Numbered from the stretch's first letter, positions 45,540 to 55,150 are shown. The stretch is 64,000 bases of DNA from Legionella gresilensis (GCF_900639865.1 NZ_CAAAHX010000015.1:1-64000); one strand, 5' to 3'. The notes: generated from the letters alone by a model not told the origin. Made by a program: numbers and translations.

Positions 45540-46117
45540 ATGCGATGGACCGAAGCAAATATTCCCAATTTGTCTGGTAAAATAGCGATTGTTACTGGGG
45601 CTAATAGTGTTTTAGGTTATGAAACAGCATGTGCCTTAGCAGTCCGAGGTAGTAAAGTAATTATGGCTTGCCGAAATTTAGAAAAAGCACAAAACGCAAA
45701 GAACAATATAGAAAAGTTTATTCCCCTGGCAGATATTAAAATCGAAGAATTAGATTTATCTAGCTTAGCTTCCATTATTATTTTTGTAACAATATTAAAA
45801 AATCTTATGATCGAATTGATATTTTAATTAATAATGCTGCTATCTTAAACACTAGTCCTGGCCAAAAAACAAGAGATAAATTTGAGTTAATAATGGGTAC
45901 AAACCACCTGGGAACATTTACTTTAACTGCACAATTGCTGCCATTATTAGAAGCTTCGAGCCATGCTCGAATTGTTACTGTCAGCAGCGACTCACATAAA
46001 TTTGTTGATTTACGCTTAATGATCTAACTAACCCTAATTCAGCTCAACATTTAAAAACATATGCTAAATCAAAGCTAGCAAATCTACTCTTTGTTTTTGA
46101 ATTAGCAATATGTGAAA
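45540..46117 (+). pseudogene. short-chain dehydrogenase/reductase, broken
   Basis: The N-terminal NAD(P)-binding part is clear (GKIAIVTGANSVLGYETACAL, VIMACRNLEKA, IEELDLSSLASI, 45540-45790). The frame then shifts and continues as YDRIDILINNAAILNT, GTNHLGTFTLTAQLLPLLEA and ARIVTVSSDSHKF. It stops and resumes in another frame as TYAKSKLANLLFVFELA, the active-site Tyr-x-x-x-Lys. The pieces resemble retinol-dehydrogenase-like SDRs. At least two frameshifts, a stop and a missing C-terminus make it inactive. Confidence 0.8.
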
Positions 46118-46312
46118 ATAATCTCATACTGTATCTCCCTTAATTTTTGTGAGTGCATTTTATTGCAAATTATATTGATGTGCACTTATTTTTTACAACC
46201 CATCTTCTAAAAGTTAAGTTATTTCTATTCCTTTAATAACTACCTATACAGGTAATCTATTTTATGGAAAGTAATCCTGGCTATAGAGAAAAAATAGTTA
46301 AATAATAAACCA

Positions 46313-48775
46313 TCAAGCATATTTCATCTCTACTATTTGGTTAATTTTATCTACCTCAGAACTATCTTTTTTAGAGCGACAATCAAACAAGGTTTTAACA
46401 GTTCGGTGCTCAGATAGCTTTGGCGTTGTTTTAACATAATCATGTTGAAGGGCCGCTAAGATCATTACTACTTTGGCAGGTTGACACTCTTTATCTAACT
46501 GCTTTTCTAGTAATTGAACGCAGGCATTAGCACTTCCACCACTTGCTAAACCGTCATCTATAAAAATTATTTTTTTACCTGCTAATATTTTTATTTTTTC
46601 ATTAGGCAATTCAACGGTATCCTTATCTCTATACCCTTTATCAAAAGATTGCAGTTGAACAAATTCTTCAGCCATTTTGTTATTGCCTTTTTTACGGATA
46701 ACAAAAAGTGGCAACATTAAGCGATCAGCAACTTGAGCAGCAATAGGAATACCACGAACCTCGGGGCTAACTATTACTAAATCCTGCCAACAGATTTTAT
46801 TTTTTTCTACAAAGTGTTGTATTTTTAATGAAAGCTGCTTAGTGATTTTTTGATTTAAACCCACATTTTCTTGCAAACTCAAGACATCAAAAAATTTATT
46901 GCCTTTATAAGTATGATGTGGCATGTGACGCATTGCTTCATCTCTTTTTAAATGCCAACTCACCTTCAAGCGTTCAGAGGAAATAGGCACATTCTCATTT
47001 CCTGATTGTCTTTCAAAAGGCTCGGTAACTTCTTTAACTTTAAATTCAACCGATTCAAGCTGCTTAAAAAAATGTTCTTTAAAATGATAGGTAAAAGTTT
47101 GACCAACGCAGCGCCTTGCACCCGTTGAATGATAAAGCCCTGCTGTTTTTAAATCTAAAAATACCGCACTACCAGCAGGAAGAATACTATCATTATTTAA
47201 AGTAACCGCTTCATCTAAAATTCTTGAACGGATAGGGAAAAGGTAACCCTTATTCATCCCCTGTTGATAAACCTTTTCACGAACAGCAGGATCGTGTAAG
47301 TCTGCATTTTCTTTAATTGCAAATGCTAAGGCTTCATACATCACATTTTCTAGAAAATCAGGCTCAAATATTAAATCAAATACACAATCATTAAGAATTT
47401 CAGCAATTTTATCTTTCGTTAATCCTAGCTTTTCTTGCTCATTAATCCTTAATAAGGCATCTTCAAAACGTTTTACCATTGAATCAGCTGAGGAATTTTT
47501 AATAAATGTTTGAATCGTTTTTTTAGCTTCTGTCAATAGATTATTAACTGAGTAACTGTAAACCCAGGTAGTTAATCCGATTGGATCTAAACTTTTATAA
47601 TAATTATTGTAAAAGCATTGTCTCATAACAGTTAGTAATTGATTTCGATTTTGCTGATAACTCTCAAGCGATATTGCCTGGCCGAATAGATATTCAGCCC
47701 AGAACCCACAGAAAAAATCATCGAAAGTCGTGTCTAATTCAAATACTTTTTTAGCAAAAAAAGTATTATTTAAGTGCTTATCAGTTAAATGCTCTATGCA
47801 CTGACGATCACCTTTTAATACCTGGCCAAAAGCATTATGAATTAATTTCCATACGTTAATTTGATTGTTGTTTTGATAGGAATGAGAATCACCGCTATCA
47901 GTTGCTACAAAGTCATATTTTAATTGAGCAGCTTGGGAGAAATGACGATAGACATTTCCTAAGTGACTTTTTCCTGTAAGAACTTTTTTTATTTCTTCAG
48001 GCGTTTCTAAATAAAATACCTGTTTATTAAAAATAGAAAATGAGAAGTTTTGAGTTTGATATTGAGTTTGAACAGCTTTAATAGAACTATATTCAAGGCC
48101 AGTATGCCACCATTGCATAAATAAAGAAGATAAACCAATTGGTTTAATGCTAGTTGAAATTGGTTTTTGCAGAGATACTTGATCTTTCTCTAATAAGGGA
48201 TGAATTTCTTTTATTCTTTGTAACTGCGAATAAATAAAAATACTTGTTGCATGTATAGAGTCATTAGTAGCGATGGTAATACTATCCTTCCCTAATTCTT
48301 TTTTAATTTTCTCCAATACAGGTTTGGTATTTTCTTGATAAAATTTTAAGCGCTGTTTAATGGCATCATCATTATCGTCAGCGCGTGAACTATTACGTGA
48401 TTGCATACGTACTGCCAACATCTCTTCATTTATATCTAAATGAATTATACCAGCGGGCTTTCCCCAGATTTTGTTAAGAGCCTCGTATTGTGAAAGTGTT
48501 CGCGGATAGCCATCTAATAAAACAACTTTATCTTTATAGTTAGGTTTCGCTAATTCCTCAGCTAAAATTTGTTGAATTATCTCATCAGGTAATAAATGGC
48601 CTTGGCTAATACTGGTAGCATATTGTTTGCTAATAAGATGACTTGGATCTTTTAGAAGTTGACGTACAGTTTCACCTAAGGATAAATGAATAAAATTTTT
48701 ATTAATAGCTGTTAACGCTAGTCCTTGTGTACTTTTACCGCTACCAGGACCGCCTGCTAATAGAATAATTTTCAT
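46313..48775 (-). CDS. adenylate kinase - cytochrome P450-like - phosphoribosyltransferase fusion
   Basis: A chain of about 820 residues with three unrelated domains. Residues 1-210 are an adenylate kinase: P-loop GGPGSGKST (8-16), LDGYPRTLSQ, RADDNDDAIKQRL. Residues about 215-610 resemble a shortened P450: FYLETPEEIKKVL, MYEALAF, ILPAGSAVFLDL, and the haem-ligand loop STGARRCVGQ with Cys556. Residues about 640-820 are an adenine-type phosphoribosyltransferase: VSPEVRGIPIAAQVADRL and the PRPP motif IFIDDGLASGGSA (Asp740-Asp741). The ATG at 48775 is chosen with GAGG 5 nt upstream; GTG at 48781 is an alternative. It is divergent from a LuxR-type gene, with a PRPP-synthetase-like gene beyond. 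A route from base plus PRPP to nucleotide with an oxidative step is inferred. Confidence 0.8.
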   Translation of the reverse strand: MKIILLAGGPGSGKSTQGLALTAINKNFIHLSLGETVRQLLKDPSHLISKQYATSISQGHLLPDEIIQQILAEELAKPNYKDKVVLLDGYPRTLSQYEALNKIWGKPAGIIHLDINEEMLAVRMQSRNSSRADDNDDAIKQRLKFYQENTKPVLEKIKKELGKDSITIATNDSIHATSIFIYSQLQRIKEIHPLLEKDQVSLQKPISTSIKPIGLSSLFMQWWHTGLEYSSIKAVQTQYQTQNFSFSIFNKQVFYLETPEEIKKVLTGKSHLGNVYRHFSQAAQLKYDFVATDSGDSHSYQNNNQINVWKLIHNAFGQVLKGDRQCIEHLTDKHLNNTFFAKKVFELDTTFDDFFCGFWAEYLFGQAISLESYQQNRNQLLTVMRQCFYNNYYKSLDPIGLTTWVYSYSVNNLLTEAKKTIQTFIKNSSADSMVKRFEDALLRINEQEKLGLTKDKIAEILNDCVFDLIFEPDFLENVMYEALAFAIKENADLHDPAVREKVYQQGMNKGYLFPIRSRILDEAVTLNNDSILPAGSAVFLDLKTAGLYHSTGARRCVGQTFTYHFKEHFFKQLESVEFKVKEVTEPFERQSGNENVPISSERLKVSWHLKRDEAMRHMPHHTYKGNKFFDVLSLQENVGLNQKITKQLSLKIQHFVEKNKICWQDLVIVSPEVRGIPIAAQVADRLMLPLFVIRKKGNNKMAEEFVQLQSFDKGYRDKDTVELPNEKIKILAGKKIIFIDDGLASGGSANACVQLLEKQLDKECQPAKVVMILAALQHDYVKTTPKLSEHRTVKTLFDCRSKKDSSEVDKINQIVEMKYA

Positions 48776-48857
48776 GTTCACCTCACTATCTTTAATTGTT
48801 AGAATGCTAATACTTTTTAATCAGTTTGTTTCCCCGCGTTAATTACGGGAGAGAAAG

Positions 48858-49598
48858 GTGAAACCTTATTTTGCAGAATCAATTGAGCCCGCTAATATCG
48901 GCATTACAAAATACCAAAATGGATTGCTGCTTTATGACGTAAAAAATAAAAATAATAAAAATAGTGATTTGTTAATCAATCTAGCTGAACTATTTGCACT
49001 TCCTTATAGTGTTTACCTGCTTGATGTAAAGGGCGCTACAGTGAAAATCAATGAGGAAGGCGCAACTATTTGTGGTTTTAATTCATCAAGTCATGCAATA
49101 GGTAAAACCATTTTTGCTGTCTCAATGGCAAGTGCTAAGCAGTTATTAGATAACTGCGCATCAACTTTAAAACAAGAATCAGTTAAAATTTTTGATGAAT
49201 TTAATACACGTCTAGATGGTAAATCACTACAATTCTTATCCTTTAAATTTCCTTGTTATAATTTTGCATATCGATTACAGGGCACTTTAGGGATATCTAT
49301 TGTTTTAGGCGAACATTCATTAGCTAATGCTATCACTCAATTAACTGATATTGGCTTATTGCCTAAAAATAATTCAGAAGATAGTCAAGCACTAAAATTA
49401 AATCTAGGTAATGTCTTATTAACCCCCAGAGAGCAAGAATGCCTTGAATTTACTGTAAAAGGTTTTACAGCTAAACAAATAGCTAAGAAACTTGCTATTT
49501 CACATAGAACTGTAGAAGAATATATTAATCACGTAAAATTAAAATTAGAAACTTGTACTAAGCGTGAAATGATCCAAAAAGTTTTAGATATAAGTTAA
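48858..49598 (+). CDS. LuxR-type transcriptional regulator
   Basis: A 246-residue regulator. The C-terminal helix-turn-helix is typical of the LuxR/FixJ group (LTPREQECLEFTVKGFTAKQ, then ISHRTVEEYINHVKLKLE). The N-terminal 170 residues resemble the sensor part of Legionella-type LuxR proteins (IGKTIFAVSMASAKQLL) but I cannot name a ligand. It starts with GTG at 48858, preceded by GGGAGAGAAAGG. It is divergent from the AK-P450-PRT gene (82 nt between starts) and 127 nt upstream of the PRPP-synthetase-like gene, so it probably controls both. Confidence 0.8.
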   Translation: MKPYFAESIEPANIGITKYQNGLLLYDVKNKNNKNSDLLINLAELFALPYSVYLLDVKGATVKINEEGATICGFNSSSHAIGKTIFAVSMASAKQLLDNCASTLKQESVKIFDEFNTRLDGKSLQFLSFKFPCYNFAYRLQGTLGISIVLGEHSLANAITQLTDIGLLPKNNSEDSQALKLNLGNVLLTPREQECLEFTVKGFTAKQIAKKLAISHRTVEEYINHVKLKLETCTKREMIQKVLDIS

Positions 49599-49674
49599 TA
49601 CATTAAGTACCAACTTAGCATCTAGTTTGTTTGCGATAGCTAATTGACCCCCGTATTTAAGACGGAGTGTTCAT

Positions 49675-49720
49675 CCTCTTAGATCCAATTATTATGAAGT
49701 TCTTCAGAATAACTAAGAGG
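49675..49720 (+). promoter_or_regulatory. possible ribosome-binding-site-masking hairpin
   Basis: CCTCTTAG (49675-49682) is fully complementary to CTAAGAGG (49713-49720), which contains the AAGAGG ribosome-binding site of the gene starting at 49726. A smaller GAAGttCTTC stem lies between. If formed, the hairpin would block translation of the PRPP-synthetase-like gene. Confidence 0.35.
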
Positions 49721-49725
49721 TAAAT

Positions 49726-51909
49726 ATGAGTCCTTCCAAACAAACTAGTGTTGAAGCCCAGCAATTTGATATAAGTCGACTTTTAACACTTAATCATAAT
49801 AGATCAAAAAATAAATTTGCTAAAAAAGGAATCTTTTTTAAAACCAGTGACGAATTGATATCTAGCAAATTCATTAATTTTTATAATCAGGGCTGCCCAG
49901 TCCAGACTTGGAAAATTGATCCTAAAAAAGTAGCGCGTAATAGTTTTAAGATTTTTTCCACTGGCGATCCCTTTGCTATTATTTCTCCTGATATTGAAAT
50001 TACAGGCGAAAATATTAATATTCATGTTGGTGTACAACACGCCAATTATTCACCTCTTGCCTTACTTTATGAAGCACTGCAACTTTGCCGCTGTGCCTAC
50101 GAACAAGGCGCTGAAAAAATTACGATTGCGCTCCCTGAACAGTTTCATCCAATTTTATGTCCTAATGATTTCAATATATTGCTTACGAAGTTATTTAAGG
50201 CAAGTGGTGCTAATAAAATTTATTTTTATGATAAAAACTATCAAGGGATTTTAGATGAGACTAATATAAATGCAACAATACCACTTATAATATCTGAGCA
50301 ACCCAGGTCTAATCACCTTTCCTATCAACTTAATAAAAACGAATTATTAAATTATTTGCAATTACCAAACGAACAATTTAATACCGCAACAATTGATTCG
50401 CAAGTAATGCACTTTACTCGTAGAAGTTATTTAAATCAGCTTTGGTCCAAGCTTAATTTAAATCACAGTAACCTGCTTGATCATTTCTACAATACAGCTT
50501 CTTCTATTCATATTCCTGAACAAGAACAAACGCATATACTACTTTGCTGTCAAGCAAATAGGCCTTTAGCAGAAAAAATAGCAGCTGAACTTCGTCTAAA
50601 GGGAGAAAAAGTTAAACTTTATTTTACAGAAGGACAAGGTGATAAGGCTACAATTCCTAGTGAGGCTAACATTGCTGGCTCGGTAGTAACTATTGTGCAA
50701 TCAACTCGGCCTAATCCTGACAACCCTGCTGCAATAGCTGAGTATCAAAAAAATGGTGCTTCGGCTTACTTCTTTGAAGCAGCAATGATTGCCAGGCAAG
50801 CCCATCTACGAGGGGCTGCAAAAATTAATTTCATTAATCCTTATCAATTTAATGCTCGCTCTGATAAAGCTGAAAATAATCCCAAAGGAAAAACTGGCGC
50901 CTATGTACAGCAAAATGGCTTATTATTAGAGGCAGCAGGCGTAAACCAAGTTATTACTGCAGAATGTCACGATAACCATACGATGTCGGGAACTTATACA
51001 GGAAAAAAAATAAAAGGCACAGCGGTTCCAGCCCTTATTAGTATATCAACTCAATTGGCAACCGATTGGCTTAATGAATCTAAAGAGGCTACAAAAGGAC
51101 AATTACGTTTAGTAACACCTGACGCTGGCGCTACCAAACGGACAAAAGAACTTGTTTTACATTTACAAAATATATTAGGTAAGAAATTATCTGAATCACG
51201 TATTTTAGGAGAAAAACAACGAGATTCTCATCAAGATGATAGTGCTCTTATTAATAATTTAAATGTAGGCGATATTGGTATTAATGCCTATGATAAATAT
51301 CTAATTACCGATGATGAAACAGCAACTGGAAGTACGCTTTGCCAAGCCATTACGAACCTCAAGAACAATGGTGCTAAAAATATTTCAGTGATTGTTGTAC
51401 ATAATAATATGCCCTTAGACTGGCTATTAAGACAACTTTGCTTAGCAAGGTTTTTGTATTTGGGCGTAAATGACTTACATTTTAGTAATACTCAAGAAAT
51501 GGGTAGCTTAGCAAACAGCTATGATGATTTACTTAGAACTTATGCTCAAAAAACTTCGCTACCTATATCGGCTATTGAAGAGCAAGTAATTTCTTGGTTT
51601 AAGGAAAACATTAGCAAAGATTTTTCTAATAAATCATCTGATTACTTCGATCAAGAATTTACTCAATTTAAATCCATATTTAATCAACTGGAAAATAAAA
51701 TAACTGTTCATTCATTAGCAAAAGAATTTGCTAGTAGAGTTAGCAAAAAACCTGCTAAATCATACACTTTAGAAAATATAGTGAGCTTGCCTACTAATCC
51801 TAAAAATTTCTATACAAATTATAGAGGAATGCTATTATTTTCCCCACCTCAACTTGAAGTTCAGAAAGGAGAGCTAAATAATGCTACATTGCAAAATAAG
51901 TTGGGTTAA
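49726..51909 (+). CDS. PRPP-synthetase-like protein, enlarged
   Basis: A 727-residue protein, more than twice the usual length (about 315) of ribose-phosphate pyrophosphokinase. Residues about 265-600 carry the enzyme's landmarks: NRPLAEKIAAELRLKGEKV (N-domain start), TIVQSTRPNPDNP (usually IIQST), LLEAAGVNQVITAECHD, LVTPDAGATKRTKEL, and the ribose-phosphate loop YLITDDETATGSTLC (Asp529-Asp530). Residues 1-260 look like a second, diverged N-domain (ITIALPEQFHPIL, GANKIYFYDKN). The enzyme would make PRPP from ribose 5-phosphate and ATP, the substrate of the phosphoribosyltransferase domain encoded next door. AAGAGG 5 nt before the ATG supports the start. Confidence 0.75.
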   Translation: MSPSKQTSVEAQQFDISRLLTLNHNRSKNKFAKKGIFFKTSDELISSKFINFYNQGCPVQTWKIDPKKVARNSFKIFSTGDPFAIISPDIEITGENINIHVGVQHANYSPLALLYEALQLCRCAYEQGAEKITIALPEQFHPILCPNDFNILLTKLFKASGANKIYFYDKNYQGILDETNINATIPLIISEQPRSNHLSYQLNKNELLNYLQLPNEQFNTATIDSQVMHFTRRSYLNQLWSKLNLNHSNLLDHFYNTASSIHIPEQEQTHILLCCQANRPLAEKIAAELRLKGEKVKLYFTEGQGDKATIPSEANIAGSVVTIVQSTRPNPDNPAAIAEYQKNGASAYFFEAAMIARQAHLRGAAKINFINPYQFNARSDKAENNPKGKTGAYVQQNGLLLEAAGVNQVITAECHDNHTMSGTYTGKKIKGTAVPALISISTQLATDWLNESKEATKGQLRLVTPDAGATKRTKELVLHLQNILGKKLSESRILGEKQRDSHQDDSALINNLNVGDIGINAYDKYLITDDETATGSTLCQAITNLKNNGAKNISVIVVHNNMPLDWLLRQLCLARFLYLGVNDLHFSNTQEMGSLANSYDDLLRTYAQKTSLPISAIEEQVISWFKENISKDFSNKSSDYFDQEFTQFKSIFNQLENKITVHSLAKEFASRVSKKPAKSYTLENIVSLPTNPKNFYTNYRGMLLFSPPQLEVQKGELNNATLQNKLG

Positions 51910-51951
51910 TTAATTGCCCATAATTTTTTAAAAAAGAAAATATTTAATAAA

Positions 51952-51995
51952 CCTCATTTCTCTTTAAATTATCCTTAATTTAAAGAGAAATGAGG
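51952..51995. terminator. long perfect hairpin after the PRPP-synthetase-like gene
   Basis: A 20-bp perfect stem (arms 51952-51971 and 51976-51995) with a 4-nt loop TCCT begins 43 nt after the stop. It is a strong candidate end of transcription. The T-run is weak on the plus strand and better on the minus strand, so it may be bidirectional or act as an RNA-stability element. Confidence 0.55.
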
Positions 51996-52254
51996 AAAAG
52001 ATAACTCTTATTATTTCACTTTTAAAATAATAAATAATATTGACAACCCAACCTATTTAAAGCATATTCTTTTAGGAAATAATAAACCATACAAATTACT
52101 CACAAGACATATCTTAAGATAAGAACTCTTTTAAAATTTATTGAATGCTAGGGTATGTTAACAATTCAATTTTTTCTACCTCGGGTGTGTTATCAAGTTG
52201 CTCTATTAAATCTTAAATAGGCCAAGAGCGCTTTAATATTAAGATCGATACTGG
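51996..52254. other. intergenic stretch
   Basis: AT-rich DNA between the hairpin and the palindromic repeat with no gene visible on either strand. Confidence 0.3.
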
Positions 52255-52277
52255 ATCCCGTGGACAAGCCATGGGAT
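52255..52277. repeat. ATCCCGTGG palindromic repeat
   Basis: ATCCCGTGGacaagCCATGGGAT forms a stem with one wobble pair. The wording (CTGGATCCCGTGG...GGGAT) is that of a small dispersed palindrome common in intracellular bacteria. A GGGTGCAAATTCACTT word follows at 52320. Confidence 0.5.
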
Positions 52278-52367
52278 GTAGGCGTAAATAGCAATTGTCA
52301 ACAGACCCTAGAGTTAAATAGGGTGCAAATTCACTTATCTAAGATTGATTAAATAAAAAGGATTTAC

Positions 52368-53501
52368 ATGAAAAAATTGCAAATTGGGTTACTCGTTTTA
52401 TTTTCTTCTTTCACTGTCGCAGATACATTGCCTCCTATTTATGAAAAACCGGTAAAATTAGTAACCGTTAATTACTCTGCAATAGTAGAAGCTTCGGGTT
52501 TAGTAATGAGTAAAAAGAACCCAGGCATTGCATGGATACATAATGATAGTGGGGGTTCAGCAACAGTTTATGGCATAAATCTAACCGATGGTAGCTGTAC
52601 TGCAAAAATTAATATGAAAGGCGCTTCTAATGTAGATATTGAGGATATCGCTTTAGGAAATTATCAAGGCGTGGAAACACTCTTTTTAGCAGACATTGGT
52701 GATAATGGCAGATCTAGAAGTTCCTATTACATCAACGTATTACCCGAACCTAGCCTTAACGGGATTTCTGGTTGCAAAAATATTGATGCCGTTGTTAAAA
52801 AGATAAAATTTGCTTATCCTAATAATACTAAAAATAATGCAGAAGCATTAATGTTTAATGAGCAAACTCAAAAACTTTATATTATAACGAAAGCAACAAA
52901 CACGGAATTTTTTGAATTCCAAACAATGGATACTTCTGGATCTACTGCTTATTTGCAATATCTAGGGAGATTTCCTTTGTCGACTGTGACCAGCGCTGAT
53001 ATGAGTCGTGATGGTGAAGGGTTATTAATTAGAGTTTCTTCAGCTATCTATGAAGTTAGGAAACTAAAAGAACAGGACGTCATCCGCTTTACACAAGAGC
53101 CTTTAGTGTCTGTACCTGCACCCTCGGAACCGCAAGGGGAAGCAGTGACTTATGATGAGGCTGGGAACTATTATACCATATCTGAACAACGGAACCCGCC
53201 TATCTATAAAATTAAACGGGTAACATCATCTTCCCAATGCCTACCTCCTACCAACATTAGTGCAACTTATAGTACTGACAAGAAATCAATCACCTTAAGT
53301 TGGCAAAAGCCAGAGCACTCTCTTCCTATTAACCAATTTCAAGTAAATAATTATAAAGACAGTTTTTTATGGAGTGGCTCAACCACTTCTTATACAGATA
53401 ATAGTTTACCAGGCACATCAGGTAGTTTTAGCTATTATCTTTATTCAAAATGTGATGTAGGGTTATCTAAACGAGTACAACATATTGTTAATATTAATTA
53501 A
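52368..53501 (+). CDS. secreted protein with beta-propeller-like body and C-terminal Fn3-like domain
   Basis: A 377-residue exported protein. The signal peptide is plain (MKKLQIGLLVLFSSFTVADT, cleavage likely near Ala18). The body has regularly spaced strand motifs (SGLVMSKKNPGIAWIHNDSG, IEDIALGNYQGVETLFLADI, EALMFNEQTQKLYIITKA) as in six-bladed propeller or SdiA-regulated-type proteins. The last 85 residues (ISATYSTDKKSITLSWQKPE) look like a fibronectin type III domain, usually an interaction module. AAAAAGG lies upstream of the ATG. The activity is unknown. Confidence 0.7.
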   Translation: MKKLQIGLLVLFSSFTVADTLPPIYEKPVKLVTVNYSAIVEASGLVMSKKNPGIAWIHNDSGGSATVYGINLTDGSCTAKINMKGASNVDIEDIALGNYQGVETLFLADIGDNGRSRSSYYINVLPEPSLNGISGCKNIDAVVKKIKFAYPNNTKNNAEALMFNEQTQKLYIITKATNTEFFEFQTMDTSGSTAYLQYLGRFPLSTVTSADMSRDGEGLLIRVSSAIYEVRKLKEQDVIRFTQEPLVSVPAPSEPQGEAVTYDEAGNYYTISEQRNPPIYKIKRVTSSSQCLPPTNISATYSTDKKSITLSWQKPEHSLPINQFQVNNYKDSFLWSGSTTSYTDNSLPGTSGSFSYYLYSKCDVGLSKRVQHIVNIN

Positions 53502-53815
53502 TAATCTGTTATTAAGCTTAATCAAAAATGCCTTCAAAAGTAGGATTATTATTTCGCGTAGCCAGATAAATCCATAGGATCAATAAAATTAGCAGTATCA
53601 AGTACTGCTAATTGTAACCTTTGATTTTTCTTATGCTTTGTTTAAATACTAGAGCAATCTTCTAGCCACCCCACTTTTTAATTGAGTAAGAAATAACATA
53701 TATCCCTCAAAGAGCTAGAGGAAACATTTTTTGAAGCCTCATACTCTCATTTAAAATATTTGTTTATTTTTTCCCTATTACACTCCAAATTTTTATTCTT
53801 AATAGTAAAAGAAAG

Positions 53816-53983
53816 ATGAATATACTAAAATATCTGTTACCACCTGATGTCAATGTAGGCCGCATTTATCAGTCACTGCTACCATACCATCGTATCATGT
53901 TTATTCTAAGAGACACGTTCCGAGAATCATTAGCTTTAAAAATCGATAATAAAGTATTAAGCAAGTTAATCATTAAAAATTAG
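53816..53983 (+). CDS. short hypothetical protein
   Basis: 55 codons from the ATG at 53816 (MNILKYLLPPDVNVGRIYQS). AAAGAAAG precedes it. It ends 5 nt before the next short frame, and the two could be pieces of one decayed gene. No family is recognised. Confidence 0.25.
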   Translation: MNILKYLLPPDVNVGRIYQSLLPYHRIMFILRDTFRESLALKIDNKVLSKLIIKN

Positions 53984-53988
53984 AAGCA

Positions 53989-54171
53989 ATGCCGAATAAA
54001 CCAGATAACGAAGCGCTATTACAATTGATAACGTCTTTTGAAAAAGAAGCTCAGGATCAGAGAAAAAATTTCTTTTTTAAAACAGCACTTCCAAATAAAC
54101 ACTTGGAGTCTCTATTCTTAATTAAAAAAATATTAACTAAAGAGGAAAATTATAAAAATAACTTAAGTTGA
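53989..54171 (+). CDS. short hypothetical protein
   Basis: 60 codons (MPNKPDNEALLQLITSFEKE), hydrophilic and Lys-rich, with AGAAG before the ATG. It may continue the short frame just upstream after a frameshift. No family is recognised; real expression is doubtful. Confidence 0.25.
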   Translation: MPNKPDNEALLQLITSFEKEAQDQRKNFFFKTALPNKHLESLFLIKKILTKEENYKNNLS

Positions 54172-54321
54172 TTCTTAGATAGATGGATTTATTTGTCTAC
54201 ATACACCACTTATTTAAATTTTTTATTTTAATACCTATATAATAGAAATAGTTTAAATTAAGGAAAATGAATATTAATTTCGGTTAATTTAAAAATTAAA
54301 AGTATATTTTCAACGTTGTAT

Positions 54322-54421
54322 TAATATGACGCCTAAGACGATCAAATTACATGCCATTGTATTGCTTGCTCCTTATAGAGCCAAACTAAAATTGTAAAAT
54401 ATGAATATGGAAACTTACCAA
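54322..54421 (-). pseudogene. remnant of a second DUF418 gene (3' end)
   Basis: About 100 bp align with 31163-31262, inside the 3' part of the DUF418 gene, in the same orientation (TAATATGA...GCCTAA, ATCAAA, AAAATTGTAAAATATGAATA against AAAACTGTAAAATATAAATA). It is too short and changed to encode anything. It is followed 17 bp later by a remnant of the ThiL-like gene. Confidence 0.65.
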
Positions 54422-54438
54422 CAAAAGCTATCATCTTA

Positions 54439-54522
54439 ATACACTTAGATCTATTTGGTGAAAATATGACAAAATTGTTAAATATTATTTAAAAACTCTA
54501 TTAGAATTATTCCAGCCATAAC
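54439..54522 (+). pseudogene. remnant of a second ThiL-like gene (3' end)
   Basis: ATACACTTAGATCTATTTGG through TTCCAGCCATAA aligns with the last 83 bp of the ThiL-like gene (37699-37781), including TATTATTTAAAAA and the TAA stop. Together with the DUF418 remnant it mirrors the ends of the 31-38 kb block with everything between deleted. Confidence 0.7.
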
Positions 54523-54550
54523 GAAAGATAGGATTCTGCCTTACTATACT

Positions 54551-55150
54551 TTATTGTATACATACTAAAGCAGCGCCTAGTAAAATAAATAAACAACTGA
54601 TGATTTGTGTTAGCCATTTTATAATGATGAATATTTTAGCTGTGTCTTGCACTGATTTAAGAGACATATTTACAGCTAAACTTAGAATGATATTTGCAAT
54701 CCCCCCCAAGAAAGCGAATATAAATCCAGATAAAACAAGATGTTTAGTAGAATAATTGTTATTAGAATTAATAAATTGCGGCAGTATGGTCATAAAAAAA
54801 AGAATAATTTTAGGATTAAGGGCATTGATAATGGTACCTTTTAAAAATATTGAGCTTTGAGTTGGAGAAAAACCTGGTTTCTTAGGTTTTATCAATTGGG
54901 ATACCCCAAGATAAATCAAGAAACAACCACCAACATATTTTGAAACTCGTTGAAATAAAATTGACTCAGCAAGAATTGCCGTTAAGCCTGCCAGCGATAA
55001 AATAATATGAAATATTGTCCCAAATTCAATACCAATAATCGAGAGTGCAATGGCCCGTGAATTACGACTTAATGTTTGCTGCATCACATAAAACATAGCG
55101 GGGCCAGGCATAATATTTAATAAAATTGCTGTCATTAGAATGTAAATCAT
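54551..55150 (-). CDS. LysE/RhtB-type amino-acid exporter
   Basis: A 199-residue protein with five to six hydrophobic helices. The start (AILLNIMPGPAMFYVMQQTL) carries the conserved N-x-x-P-G-P of the LysE/RhtB family, and LIKPKKPGFSPTQSSIFLKG and NPKIILFFMTILPQF match the middle region. Family members export amino acids and analogues. It is the last gene of a three-gene run with an SHMT-like enzyme and a putative amino-acid halogenase, so it may export their product. Confidence 0.85.
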   Translation of the reverse strand: MIYILMTAILLNIMPGPAMFYVMQQTLSRNSRAIALSIIGIEFGTIFHIILSLAGLTAILAESILFQRVSKYVGGCFLIYLGVSQLIKPKKPGFSPTQSSIFLKGTIINALNPKIILFFMTILPQFINSNNNYSTKHLVLSGFIFAFLGGIANIILSLAVNMSLKSVQDTAKIFIIIKWLTQIISCLFILLGAALVCIQ

